The notes under the pieces were generated by a model. It ran no database searches, was not told the origin of the DNA, and worked only from the letters and a program-made list of their open reading frames with translations. Made by a program: the position numbers and the translations under genes. Of a stretch of DNA of 24,974 nucleotides, positions 16,462 to 23,947 are shown piece by piece; positions within the stretch are counted from its first letter, which is position 1; the number at the start of each line of letters is the position of its first letter. This DNA is from Flavobacteriales bacterium UBA974 (lineage in GTDB: Bacteria; Bacteroidota; Bacteroidia; Flavobacteriales_D; Sanyastnellaceae): assembly GCA_002292405.1 (NCBI GenBank), contig DBBW01000020.1, positions 1 to 24,974 of the forward strand. Reading direction: 5' to 3'.

Positions 16462-17442
16462 TCAGATGAGGTAGAAGAAAGTAAATACGAATACCCACAC
16501 GAGGTCGATAAAGTGCCAATATAAACCAACTTTCTCTACCATTTCGTAGTGTCCTCGTTTCTCGAAAACTCCTTTTAGAGCCATAAAGAATATAATAATA
16601 TTTATTACCACTCCAGAGAATACGTGAAATCCGTGAAATCCTGTAATAAAGAAGAAAAAATTCGCGTAGCTCTGTTGCATTGCGTACTCGTTCTCGTGCA
16701 TGTTAGCTCCGAATTTGAATGATTCCGAACGAGCGTCCCAAAGTGCAGATGCATCAGCTCCACTAACTTCTTGTTCACCTATGATATATTTATTGATTGT
16801 TAGAGAGTGAAGCTCTGCTTCGTGGGTGTGCTCTCCAAACTGAACAAGCTTGATGTGGCCGTGGTCGTTTTCAAGTATAACGTTACTGTCTCCATTGGCG
16901 TATCCCTCAGCTAATTCTCCAAAGTGATGGTCCATAAAGATCGGTTCTCCTACAGGTAATGTGTATTGAGTGCCGTTTTCACCAGTAACAGTGACTTCTT
17001 TGGCGAGAAGGAAAGATCCGCCACCTCCGTGGATAAAGTGAGACCATTCCCAAGCTTGAGAACCTAGGAAGAACATACCGCCAACAATAGTTGCAAGCAT
17101 CCATCGAACAACACCTCGTTTATCGTTTCTGTGTCCAGCTTCTACGGCAAGAACCATCGTTACAGATGAAACGATAAGAATGAATGTCATAAGTGCCACA
17201 TAAATAAGTGGGTACTGACCATCTAATCCTGGGAGAGCACGGAAAACTTGCTCACCAATAGGCCATTGGCTCTCACTTGCTGCACGAGAAAATCCGTAAG
17301 CTGATAGTAGACCACCAAATGTTAAAGCATCTGATACGAGGAAGAACCACATGTACATTTTCCCGTAGGAAATGCCGTAAGGAGAGCGCCCTCCTCCCCA
17401 AAGTTCTTTAGATGAAACGTTATCGTTAGAATGTCCTGACAT
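16462..17442 (-). CDS. cytochrome c oxidase subunit III (first paralogue, His-rich loop)
   Basis: This is the inner-membrane subunit III of an aa3/caa3-type oxidase, 326 residues from the ATG at 17442 (a TTG at 17472 is inside the promoter-like box and is rejected). It begins with a soluble tail and then YMWFFLVSDALTFGGLLSAY. D38 stands where most subunit III proteins have the glutamate of the lipid pocket (SEVLFF in mitochondria). Other hallmarks are WEWSHFIHGG and ITGFHGFHVFSGVVIN near the C-terminus, ending GLYWHFIDLVWVFVFTFFYLI. Between the WEW helix and the FHGFHV helix is a soluble insertion of about 110 residues with many histidines (DHH, DHGH, EHTH, LH). Usual subunit III proteins have a short loop there. 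Confidence 0.93.
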   Translation of the reverse strand: MSGHSNDNVSSKELWGGGRSPYGISYGKMYMWFFLVSDALTFGGLLSAYGFSRAASESQWPIGEQVFRALPGLDGQYPLIYVALMTFILIVSSVTMVLAVEAGHRNDKRGVVRWMLATIVGGMFFLGSQAWEWSHFIHGGGGSFLLAKEVTVTGENGTQYTLPVGEPIFMDHHFGELAEGYANGDSNVILENDHGHIKLVQFGEHTHEAELHSLTINKYIIGEQEVSGADASALWDARSESFKFGANMHENEYAMQQSYANFFFFITGFHGFHVFSGVVINIIIFFMALKGVFEKRGHYEMVEKVGLYWHFIDLVWVFVFTFFYLI

Positions 17443-17577
17443 GTTGCAAATAATTGCGAATTTGTTGCGCAAATTTAATGAATCAAATCTTAAAGAAAGA
17501 CCTTGTTTTTAACTAGCATCATTATGCGGCTTATCAAGAATGATTCTACCTAACTATTTGAATAAAATTACCTGTTC
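17443..17577 (-). promoter_or_regulatory. intergenic region between the two subunit III genes, with a -7 box
   Basis: This is the longest gap in the window. It holds TAAATTTG (minus strand, 17477 to 17470), an exact TAnnTTTG, 27 bases before the subunit III ATG. The -33 position has no TTG. No strong hairpin was seen; AGAATgATTCT and TTCTT/AAGAA near 17540-17590 are too short to count. I infer a secondary promoter for the subunit III to small CxxC genes. Confidence 0.4.
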
Positions 17578-18351
17578 TTACAATAAGAAAAGCATGGTGA
17601 AAAGCAAGAGCCATAACCCACCTAAGAAATGCCAATAAATTCCTAAAACTCTAAGCCTAATTGTATCTTCAGGGTTGATCGTACCGTTCGAAACACGATA
17701 GATATTTACAAATAAATATATCAATCCGAAGGAGAAGTGAAGGATATGAATCATCATGAGAACCCATAGGTAACTTCCACTGGAATTCGTGATGTGAATC
17801 ACCTTAGAAGTAATAGGTTTCACCATCAGAGGATCGTTAGGAGAGTAAAGTTCCTTCGAATCAGGGCTGTAAAGCAGTGTTAAATTGTTAATTCGAACGT
17901 CGTAATCTTCTCCATATACAGCATCACTTTTTATAAGGTCATCGATGCGATTCCATGAATACGCTACCAACCCCTCATCATTGGCTTCAGTCCCCCATCC
18001 AGAACCATTGTCAGCAAGAGAATTCCAGCCTGCTATTTGTGTAAAAGCAAAGCCGATTCCAAGCGCCACGGTCAGGAAAAGTGTAGATCTAGATTTTGAA
18101 ACCTCTCCACGCTTCATAGCTTTTATTGATGCTATAAGAGTGAATGAAGAAGCGACAATTAACAGGTTGCTTATCCAAAGTGTTGCGGGTGCAGTAACAT
18201 GCACCCAGTATTGACCGGTGCTACTTACGATATATGCACTGATCAAACCTCCGAACAACATCGTTACAGAGAAAAGAATGAAATACATAATCATTAGCTT
18301 CGACCTATTTCGGACGATGAGGTCAACTTCTTTTAATGAATCTTTTTCCAT
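17578..18351 (-). CDS. cytochrome c oxidase subunit III family protein (second paralogue)
   Basis: This 257-residue membrane protein has the subunit III plan: RNRSKLMIMYFILFSVTMLFGGLISAY, a second pair of helices, and a C-terminal IYWHFLGGLWLLLFTMLFLL. It aligns by eye with the neighbour at 16462-17442 over the FGGLxSAY and YWHFxxxxW segments. The lipid-pocket acidic residue is replaced by V29. A polar insertion of about 80 residues (near 110-190) separates helices, and the ITGFHGFHV line of the neighbour is replaced by LMMIHILHFSFGLIYLF. Two unlike subunit III genes in tandem occur in other Bacteroidota. It lies 19 bases after ctaB. It probably occupies a distinct place in, or assists, the same oxidase. 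Confidence 0.85.
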   Translation of the reverse strand: MEKDSLKEVDLIVRNRSKLMIMYFILFSVTMLFGGLISAYIVSSTGQYWVHVTAPATLWISNLLIVASSFTLIASIKAMKRGEVSKSRSTLFLTVALGIGFAFTQIAGWNSLADNGSGWGTEANDEGLVAYSWNRIDDLIKSDAVYGEDYDVRINNLTLLYSPDSKELYSPNDPLMVKPITSKVIHITNSSGSYLWVLMMIHILHFSFGLIYLFVNIYRVSNGTINPEDTIRLRVLGIYWHFLGGLWLLLFTMLFLL

Positions 18352-18370
18352 AGGAGTATCTTTTTCACGA

Positions 18371-19255
18371 TTATATCGCAGTTTTATCGAGGACGTAAAT
18401 GATTTGGACTACTGGCAGGTAAAAGAAACTTGCAAACATCAATTTGCGGGCATCTGCTCTGTCAAGGGAAATGGAAAGTTTCCAGGCATACCATGAAAAC
18501 CCCAGTCCAGCTAAGATGGAGACAATTAGCGCAATGTTACCTACCATGGGATGGCCAGTTGGAAGAGCCCAAGGAAGAAGGCTAGCTGGAATGCAGAATA
18601 AAGCATACAAGAGTATTGTAGAAGCTGATCTGTTCGATAAGCCTGAATTAAAGGGCAACATCCTGTAGTTCACCTTTGAGTAATCTTCGTGTGCGAGCCA
18701 TGCGATTGCCCAAAAGTGTGGGAATTGCCAAATGAATTGGACTGCGAATAAAGCGCATGGTTCGATTCCCAGCTCCCCTGTCGCAGCGACATAACCTATC
18801 ATAGGAGGTAGTGCTCCTGGAATGGCTCCTACAAAAACGCACAGCGTAGAACGAGATTTTAGTGGGGTGTAGAAAAATGCATACAGAATGAGTGCTACAA
18901 CACCTAAAATTGCAGCAATGTAATTGAGTAGGCCTAAGCAAAATATGCCTACAATCCCTGCTGAAATACTCAGAAAAAGAGCTGTTTTAACACTCATCCT
19001 CCCAGTTGGAAGTGGACGGTTTTTTGTGCGCGACATAATAGCATCAGTATCACGCTCAATGATTTGGTTTAAGCCGTTAGATGCTCCAGTGAGTAAGTAG
19101 CCCCCAATAGCGAGTAGCATCATGGACTTTGTGTCTATCGTCTCAACGCCCATAAACCAGCCTAAAACGGCTGACAAGACCACGAAAAATCCTAGGCGAA
19201 CCTTGAATAAGGTGGCGATATCTTTGAGAAAAGAAGGCTTTTTTTCAAGAGTCAT
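18371..19255 (-). CDS. ctaB: protoheme IX farnesyltransferase (haem O synthase)
   Basis: This enzyme attaches a farnesyl chain to haem B to make haem O, the first step towards the haem A or O of haem-copper oxidases. It is a 294-residue polytopic UbiA-family prenyltransferase with normal length. The first aspartate-rich motif is NQIIERDTDAIMSRTKNRPLP (residues 63-83), which binds the Mg-diphosphate. The second conserved loop, HEDYSKVNYRMLP, is in the expected place. It heads the oxidase accessory run, and a TAGTTTTG box lies 22 bases upstream of its ATG. Haem A synthase (ctaA) and oxidase subunits I and II are not in the window. Confidence 0.95.
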   Translation of the reverse strand: MTLEKKPSFLKDIATLFKVRLGFFVVLSAVLGWFMGVETIDTKSMMLLAIGGYLLTGASNGLNQIIERDTDAIMSRTKNRPLPTGRMSVKTALFLSISAGIVGIFCLGLLNYIAAILGVVALILYAFFYTPLKSRSTLCVFVGAIPGALPPMIGYVAATGELGIEPCALFAVQFIWQFPHFWAIAWLAHEDYSKVNYRMLPFNSGLSNRSASTILLYALFCIPASLLPWALPTGHPMVGNIALIVSILAGLGFSWYAWKLSISLDRADARKLMFASFFYLPVVQIIYVLDKTAI

Positions 19256-19277
19256 TTTACATACTTACTTCGAAGCG

Positions 19278-19285
19278 CAAAACTA
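19278..19285 (-). promoter_or_regulatory. candidate -7 box for the ctaB operon
   Basis: On the minus strand this reads TAGTTTTG, an exact TAnnTTTG, 22 bases before the ctaB ATG, in the 39-base gap after the barrel gene upstream. The -33 element is not clear. The distance to the ATG is close to that seen for the boxes at 13985, 17470 and 7763. Confidence 0.4.
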
Positions 19286-19294
19286 CATCAGGAA

Positions 19295-20893
19295 TCACCA
19301 GTCGCGGCCTTCTAACACGCGTGAACTTCTGATACCAACTTGGATTCTAAAAGCACTCCATGCTTCAATTTCAGGTGCTTCTTCACCAACGTCCATAAAA
19401 TGTGATTCAACCCTCATAGAACCTCTTGCAAACAGCTCTATTCCAGAGATGTTAAACTTCTCACCTGCTGGTCTCGCAATATCAATGGAAATCCTCTGCA
19501 TCTCTGACTCCACTCCTTGAAAAAACACATTGTCGAACTCGTTTTCGAGATTTCTTTCTTGGTAACTGCGAAAAACATCAGAACCTGTTGAAAAGCTATT
19601 CTCAGAGTCTAACCCCCTGTAAACCCGCTCAAAAGAAAGTCTTACCAGATAGTCTTCCATTAACTTCCACCGTACACGGAGTATCAGATCTACAAAATTC
19701 GACCCCAGTGGAGGACCTATGGGTTTGTGTGCATGTGTCCATGTTTGGATTGCATTTCCGTGGGAGTATGTGAATGGTCTCACGGCTGAGCCTTCAAAAG
19801 AAACCCTCCATTTCCCACTGCGCGATGCCAAGGATCCGCCTGAAAGGACACCCCATTTATTCGCCCACCAACCCCCTTCCATCAGGTTGTCGATTTTAAA
19901 TTCGTCGAATAAAATCTGTGTGTAAAATGTTTTTTTATGCCCACTCGACCTTCCTTTTCCACGCCAAACCAATTGTGCTCCCATCATTACATTGTCTGGT
20001 GAACCGAGTGAGAATTCAGTGGGTCTGAATGCTACCAACGGTATTAAATAAGCAGGCTCGATTCTGTGATTTATACCATCCTGTTGATCTCGCCACTTCA
20101 CACCACCAAAAAGAGATCCAGTAAACCCTGCACCTAAATGAACATCTACCATATGTGATGCCATCCATCCGATATCGATGGTGTCATTTAATTCTCTAGG
20201 ATGAAGTGTCCTTACCAGCAATTGTGTATAATGAAGTACGCCAACATCGCCATATAATCTTAAGTAGCTCGCAGGGGCCATTGATCTGTCGATGTAAAGC
20301 GAGCGTATCCCAGGTCCCCAATGATGTTGCCCATGACCAACAGCAAGCTCAATAGATTCAGAAATTTTAGCAGAGAGTCTTAGCGTCAGCCTATCTACTT
20401 GCAGTGCGCTCGTAGAATTTGAGCCTGGATTTGCCCTTGTTACTCGTCCAATTCCATCAAAATACCCCCACATAACTCCTTCCTCATATTGGTTTTGGGT
20501 AACAGGTATTTTCCATCTTTCTGCGGAGATCTCATAGTGGAAGCGTTCTCTCAGATCTCCAAACGCTCTCAATCCAATGGTGGTAGCACTACCTGGATTG
20601 TCACCTTGAATAAGGCGATATTCTCCATCGACATTTAATCCGCTAAACAATTCTGAATCCATCCCCATAACTCCATCTTTACCACTCCCGTGTACATAGC
20701 CTGCCCAATCGGGCAATGGTTGATTGTTCGGAGTCATAACCCCGAGTGAATCGGCGATTTCTCGAGCCCGTATCGCTTCGTCCTCGAGAGGTGTAAACCA
20801 AGTAGAAGATTGAATTGTTTGTGCTGAGAAGAAGGTGGTTGACAGCGCGGTTACAACAATCGAGAACAATACATTTATTTTAGAAATAGTCAT
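19295..20893 (-). CDS. outer-membrane beta-barrel protein, Wzi/RemB-like
   Basis: This is a 532-residue protein with a signal peptide (cleavage after about FFSAQ, residue 25). Most of the remainder is alternating aromatic/polar strand-like sequence, ending without a sorting domain. The segment IELAVGHGQHHWGPGIRSLY, the following MAPASYLRLYG, and later RPFTYSHGNAIQTWTHAHKP-LGSNF closely resemble what I remember of Bacteroidota capsule-assembly Wzi-family proteins and of the gliding-linked RemB of Flavobacterium. Such barrels bind or organise surface polysaccharide. It directly follows a related barrel gene (9 bases) and GDP-fucose synthase, supporting a polysaccharide role. I am moderately sure of the family and unsure of the exact function. 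Confidence 0.65.
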   Translation of the reverse strand: MTISKINVLFSIVVTALSTTFFSAQTIQSSTWFTPLEDEAIRAREIADSLGVMTPNNQPLPDWAGYVHGSGKDGVMGMDSELFSGLNVDGEYRLIQGDNPGSATTIGLRAFGDLRERFHYEISAERWKIPVTQNQYEEGVMWGYFDGIGRVTRANPGSNSTSALQVDRLTLRLSAKISESIELAVGHGQHHWGPGIRSLYIDRSMAPASYLRLYGDVGVLHYTQLLVRTLHPRELNDTIDIGWMASHMVDVHLGAGFTGSLFGGVKWRDQQDGINHRIEPAYLIPLVAFRPTEFSLGSPDNVMMGAQLVWRGKGRSSGHKKTFYTQILFDEFKIDNLMEGGWWANKWGVLSGGSLASRSGKWRVSFEGSAVRPFTYSHGNAIQTWTHAHKPIGPPLGSNFVDLILRVRWKLMEDYLVRLSFERVYRGLDSENSFSTGSDVFRSYQERNLENEFDNVFFQGVESEMQRISIDIARPAGEKFNISGIELFARGSMRVESHFMDVGEEAPEIEAWSAFRIQVGIRSSRVLEGRDW

Positions 20894-20902
20894 GTTTCTC
20901 GT

Positions 20903-22117
20903 TTATGGTATGAGTAACTTTTCGTAGCCACGAACAATTCCATGGACCACTCCTATGCCCAACATGGGATCGTGCCCTTTGAATGCTTCAACGGTAATTG
21001 TGAGCCCCATATCCCAATCCTGGGAGAAGATGCGCGTGATCGACCCCTTGGTAAACCTACTGAAATCATCGTTTAAGTTAAAATTATCGTTTGAAAAAAG
21101 CCCTGCCTCACAATTGAAGTACCACTTCGCAGAATCGGAGTTCTTAAACGTAAAATACACGGATGATATTTTAGTATTATTTCCCGTAATGACTCCCAAA
21201 GGTATCATAGCGTTAGACCAAACCATCTCCTCACCATCCCCATAAAGCCCGTCTTTAGTACGGATGAAATTCAGTCCAGTTCTAAATTGATCACCATTGT
21301 ATCCAGCCCCGATTTGGTATGAAGGACCAGAAGTTGATGTTGAAGAAGTGGCAGCTTCATAATTCATAAACCCTCTGTTTTTAACAAATCGTCCTGCCAT
21401 TGAAACGACAGATATTGCTGGCTCTAAGGTGTGTCCAAAAAGAAGAGCGACTGCACAATGTTCATTAGAAAATCCGGCAGAAGAAATGATGGCTTTGTTG
21501 ATATTTCGGATAATATACTCTCCTCCCACGGTACCATCTTTTTTACTGCCCACCCATTGATTCATCGAAATATCAGCAAAATAATTAGATTTAACCCATC
21601 CAAATTTCACACTGGGATAAGGAACATCTTCCTGGCTGAGCATAAGGGGTGATTTACTCCACCCAAATCTCTGAGCCCCAATTTCGATTTTTGTAGACAG
21701 GCGGTTGTTAGACCAAGCCAAAAAGCCAATTGCCCTGGCGATATCTATTGTTCTCGGATTGTCTACCCAAGTTGCAGCATCTAATTTTTTAAACCTCCCC
21801 CAGCCAGGCATGCTGGAGGTTTGTAAGGCAAACTCTGAAAGAAAGGGACTTAATGTAGACTGTCTTTCAAATAAGGCACCCCCAGCTGTAAAATTTGAAT
21901 CAACTTTTGCGGTGAATGTGGCGCCACGGATATTGTCAAACCCAGAGTAGCTCTCTGAGCTTAGGTATTTAAAGGTAATTGCGGGGTCAACAACAATCTC
22001 AGCTCTGTCGGATTTAAATGTGATGGCATGATGACGAAGGGAATAGGTAGTTGAGATTTGGGCTTGTATAGAAACGCAAATACACAAAGCCATCACCACT
22101 AAAAATAATCTAATCAT
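20903..22117 (-). CDS. outer-membrane beta-barrel protein, probable Wzi/RemB-family paralogue
   Basis: I start this gene at the ATG at 22117, which begins a clean signal peptide ([20 protein letters not shown]) and overlaps the fucose synthase stop by eight bases; this gives 404 residues. An upstream ATG at 22144 would add nine residues inside the neighbour. The mature part is a predicted barrel. [20 protein letters not shown], the PGWGRFKK line, and [26 protein letters not shown] occupy the same order as in the larger barrel at 19295-20893, so I regard them as paralogues. A serine/threonine-rich loop ([11 protein letters not shown]) is likely surface exposed. A PorP/SprF-type or generic porin assignment is the alternative. 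Confidence 0.5.
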   Translation of the reverse strand: MIRLFLVVMALCICVSIQAQISTTYSLRHHAITFKSDRAEIVVDPAITFKYLSSESYSGFDNIRGATFTAKVDSNFTAGGALFERQSTLSPFLSEFALQTSSMPGWGRFKKLDAATWVDNPRTIDIARAIGFLAWSNNRLSTKIEIGAQRFGWSKSPLMLSQEDVPYPSVKFGWVKSNYFADISMNQWVGSKKDGTVGGEYIIRNINKAIISSAGFSNEHCAVALLFGHTLEPAISVVSMAGRFVKNRGFMNYEAATSSTSTSGPSYQIGAGYNGDQFRTGLNFIRTKDGLYGDGEEMVWSNAMIPLGVITGNNTKISSVYFTFKNSDSAKWYFNCEAGLFSNDNFNLNDDFSRFTKGSITRIFSQDWDMGLTITVEAFKGHDPMLGIGVVHGIVRGYEKLLIP

Positions 22118-23039
22118 CAGCTCTAGATTTTGCATACTCTTCATAAACGCTCTTTAACCCATCTGTAAATGTTATTTTAGAAGACCAACCTAAGCCACTC
22201 ATTTTTTCAACATTAAGCAGCTTTCTAGGCGCTCCATCAGGCTTGCTAGAGTCCCATACAATATCACCCTTGTATCCAGCTATTTCCGCAATAGTCTCAC
22301 CCAATTCTTTAATACTTAAGTCCACTCCCGTACCCACATTTACCCATCCTTCTGAGTTGTAGTTGTCCATCAGAAAAATAAGCGCCGTAGATAAATCATC
22401 TACGTGCAAGAACTCTCGCTTGGCACTTCCAGAACCCCAACACTCTACCTGATTAACGTCATTTTTCACAGCTTCATAGAATCGTCTAATAAATGCAGGC
22501 AATACGTGACTGTTCTCAGGATGGTAGTTGTCCCCTGGGCCATAAAGATTCGTTGGCATCGCGGAAATATAATTACACCCATACTGTTTTCTATAGGCAT
22601 CGCACAGTTTCAAGCCGGCAATTTTAGCAAGTGCATAGGGCTCATTTGTAGGTTCCAGCGATCCGGTTAATAAATCTCCTTCAGAGATAGGTTGAGGGGC
22701 AAGTCGGGGATAAATGCATGAACTGCCAAGGAAAAGAAGTTTCTCGACTTTGTGTTTGTGAGCTGCATCGATCACATTGCTGACTATGGCGAGATTGTCG
22801 AAAAGGAACTCAGCGGGATAGGTGTCGTTGGCGTAAATACCTCCAACTTTAGCAGCGGCTAGGTACACCAAGTCTGGTTTTGTATTTTCAAAGAAAGTAT
22901 TAACGGCACTTCTGTCTCGAAGATCTAATTCATTTGAAGTTCTGACAACAATGTTTTTTTCACCTCTTGCTTTAAGTTGACGAACGATTGAGGACCCCAC
23001 CATGCCTCTATGTCCAGCTACGTATATCAACTTATCCAT
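22110..23039 (-). CDS. fcl: GDP-L-fucose synthase
   Basis: This enzyme converts GDP-4-keto-6-deoxymannose to GDP-L-fucose by epimerisation and NADPH reduction. It is an extended short-chain dehydrogenase of 309 residues, a normal length. The Rossmann motif GHRGMVG is at 9-15. Catalytic residues are visible as S107 in GSSCIYP and Y135-A-L-A-K139, followed by [12 protein letters not shown] and the HVDDL segment typical of Fcl. The partner GDP-mannose dehydratase (gmd) is not in the window. It sits between the ABC permease (29 bases) and the first barrel gene (overlapping), suggesting that a fucose-containing surface glycan is made and exported here. Confidence 0.95.
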   Translation of the reverse strand: MDKLIYVAGHRGMVGSSIVRQLKARGEKNIVVRTSNELDLRDRSAVNTFFENTKPDLVYLAAAKVGGIYANDTYPAEFLFDNLAIVSNVIDAAHKHKVEKLLFLGSSCIYPRLAPQPISEGDLLTGSLEPTNEPYALAKIAGLKLCDAYRKQYGCNYISAMPTNLYGPGDNYHPENSHVLPAFIRRFYEAVKNDVNQVECWGSGSAKREFLHVDDLSTALIFLMDNYNSEGWVNVGTGVDLSIKELGETIAEIAGYKGDIVWDSSKPDGAPRKLLNVEKMSGLGWSSKITFTDGLKSVYEEYAKSRADD

Positions 23040-23068
23040 TTGGTTGTTTTTCTGTAAAAATACATTGT

Positions 23069-23929
23069 TTATTTTGCGACATCAAAGGCTTTTCGGAATC
23101 CATCTCCAAGCCATGTAAAAGCAAGGACCAAGCTCGCAATTAAAGCTCCAGGCAATACAGCAAGCCAAGCCAGGTCTGTGGTGAGTAAATGATAGTGCTC
23201 TTTGACGATGTTGCCCCAAGAAGGGACGGGTATTCGGGCGCCAACTCCGAGAAAACTCAATCCGGCTTCGATTAAGATGGCGGCAGCAAAATTTGCGGCA
23301 GCGACGACGATGATGGGACCCATAGCGTTAGGTAGCATGTGCTTGAACATAATCTTAAAATCGGACAGGCCCAGTGCTTTTGCCGCTTGGACGTATTCTA
23401 ATTCACGCAATGAGATAAATTGGCCTCGAACTATTCTGGCGACTTCCACCCACATGGTGAGCCCTATAGCTACAAATACTTGCCAGAACCCCTTCCCAAA
23501 TGCCAGAGTGATCGCCAAGACCATTAATAAAGTAGGTACAGACCAAACCACCTGTAAAAACCAACTCACCACTGCGTCAACACCACCTCCTTTATATCCC
23601 GCCCATGCTCCGAGAAGTAGCCCGATGAACAAACTGATTGCAACAGCTATACCGGCAACAGAAAGTGAAATAACACTTCCGGCCATAAGTCGGCTTAAAA
23701 AGTCTCTTCCGTACCTGTCGCTACCAAGTAAAAACGTAAAAGACTCTCCATCGACAGTAACTTCTGTTCCAGGAGGGAGTAAGCTGAGATCTAGATGTTG
23801 GTTGTTGGCATTTTCTGAAGGGTCAGGACGGAGTATAGGTCCAGCAATTGCAATGCTTACCCACAACATAATCCAAATGCCCCCGATGAGAGCGAGTTTG
23901 TTTGATATGAGATCTCTCCAAATATTCAC
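23069..23929 (-). CDS. ABC transporter permease, DppC/OppC-like
   Basis: This is an inner-membrane permease subunit of a peptide/nickel-type ABC importer, 286 residues. It has an N-terminal helix, a short periplasmic loop ending [16 protein letters not shown] (the classic OppC N-terminal pattern), five more helices, and the EAA loop [28 protein letters not shown] that contacts the ATPase. The start is a GTG at 23929, since no ATG fits before the conserved helix. DppB, the binding protein and the ATPases are not adjacent, so it must join components encoded elsewhere. It stands between a glycosyltransferase and fucose synthase, 18 bases after the former. Substrate unknown. Confidence 0.88.
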   Translation of the reverse strand: MNIWRDLISNKLALIGGIWIMLWVSIAIAGPILRPDPSENANNQHLDLSLLPPGTEVTVDGESFTFLLGSDRYGRDFLSRLMAGSVISLSVAGIAVAISLFIGLLLGAWAGYKGGGVDAVVSWFLQVVWSVPTLLMVLAITLAFGKGFWQVFVAIGLTMWVEVARIVRGQFISLRELEYVQAAKALGLSDFKIMFKHMLPNAMGPIIVVAAANFAAAILIEAGLSFLGVGARIPVPSWGNIVKEHYHLLTTDLAWLAVLPGALIASLVLAFTWLGDGFRKAFDVAK

Positions 23930-23947
23930 TGTTCGAAGTTCGGAAAT

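Noticed and set aside
16449..16529. N-terminal extension of cytochrome oxidase subunit IV
   Set aside because: It lies inside the end of the subunit III gene, is low-complexity serine/threonine-rich, and an ATG just after the subunit III stop gives the normal family length.
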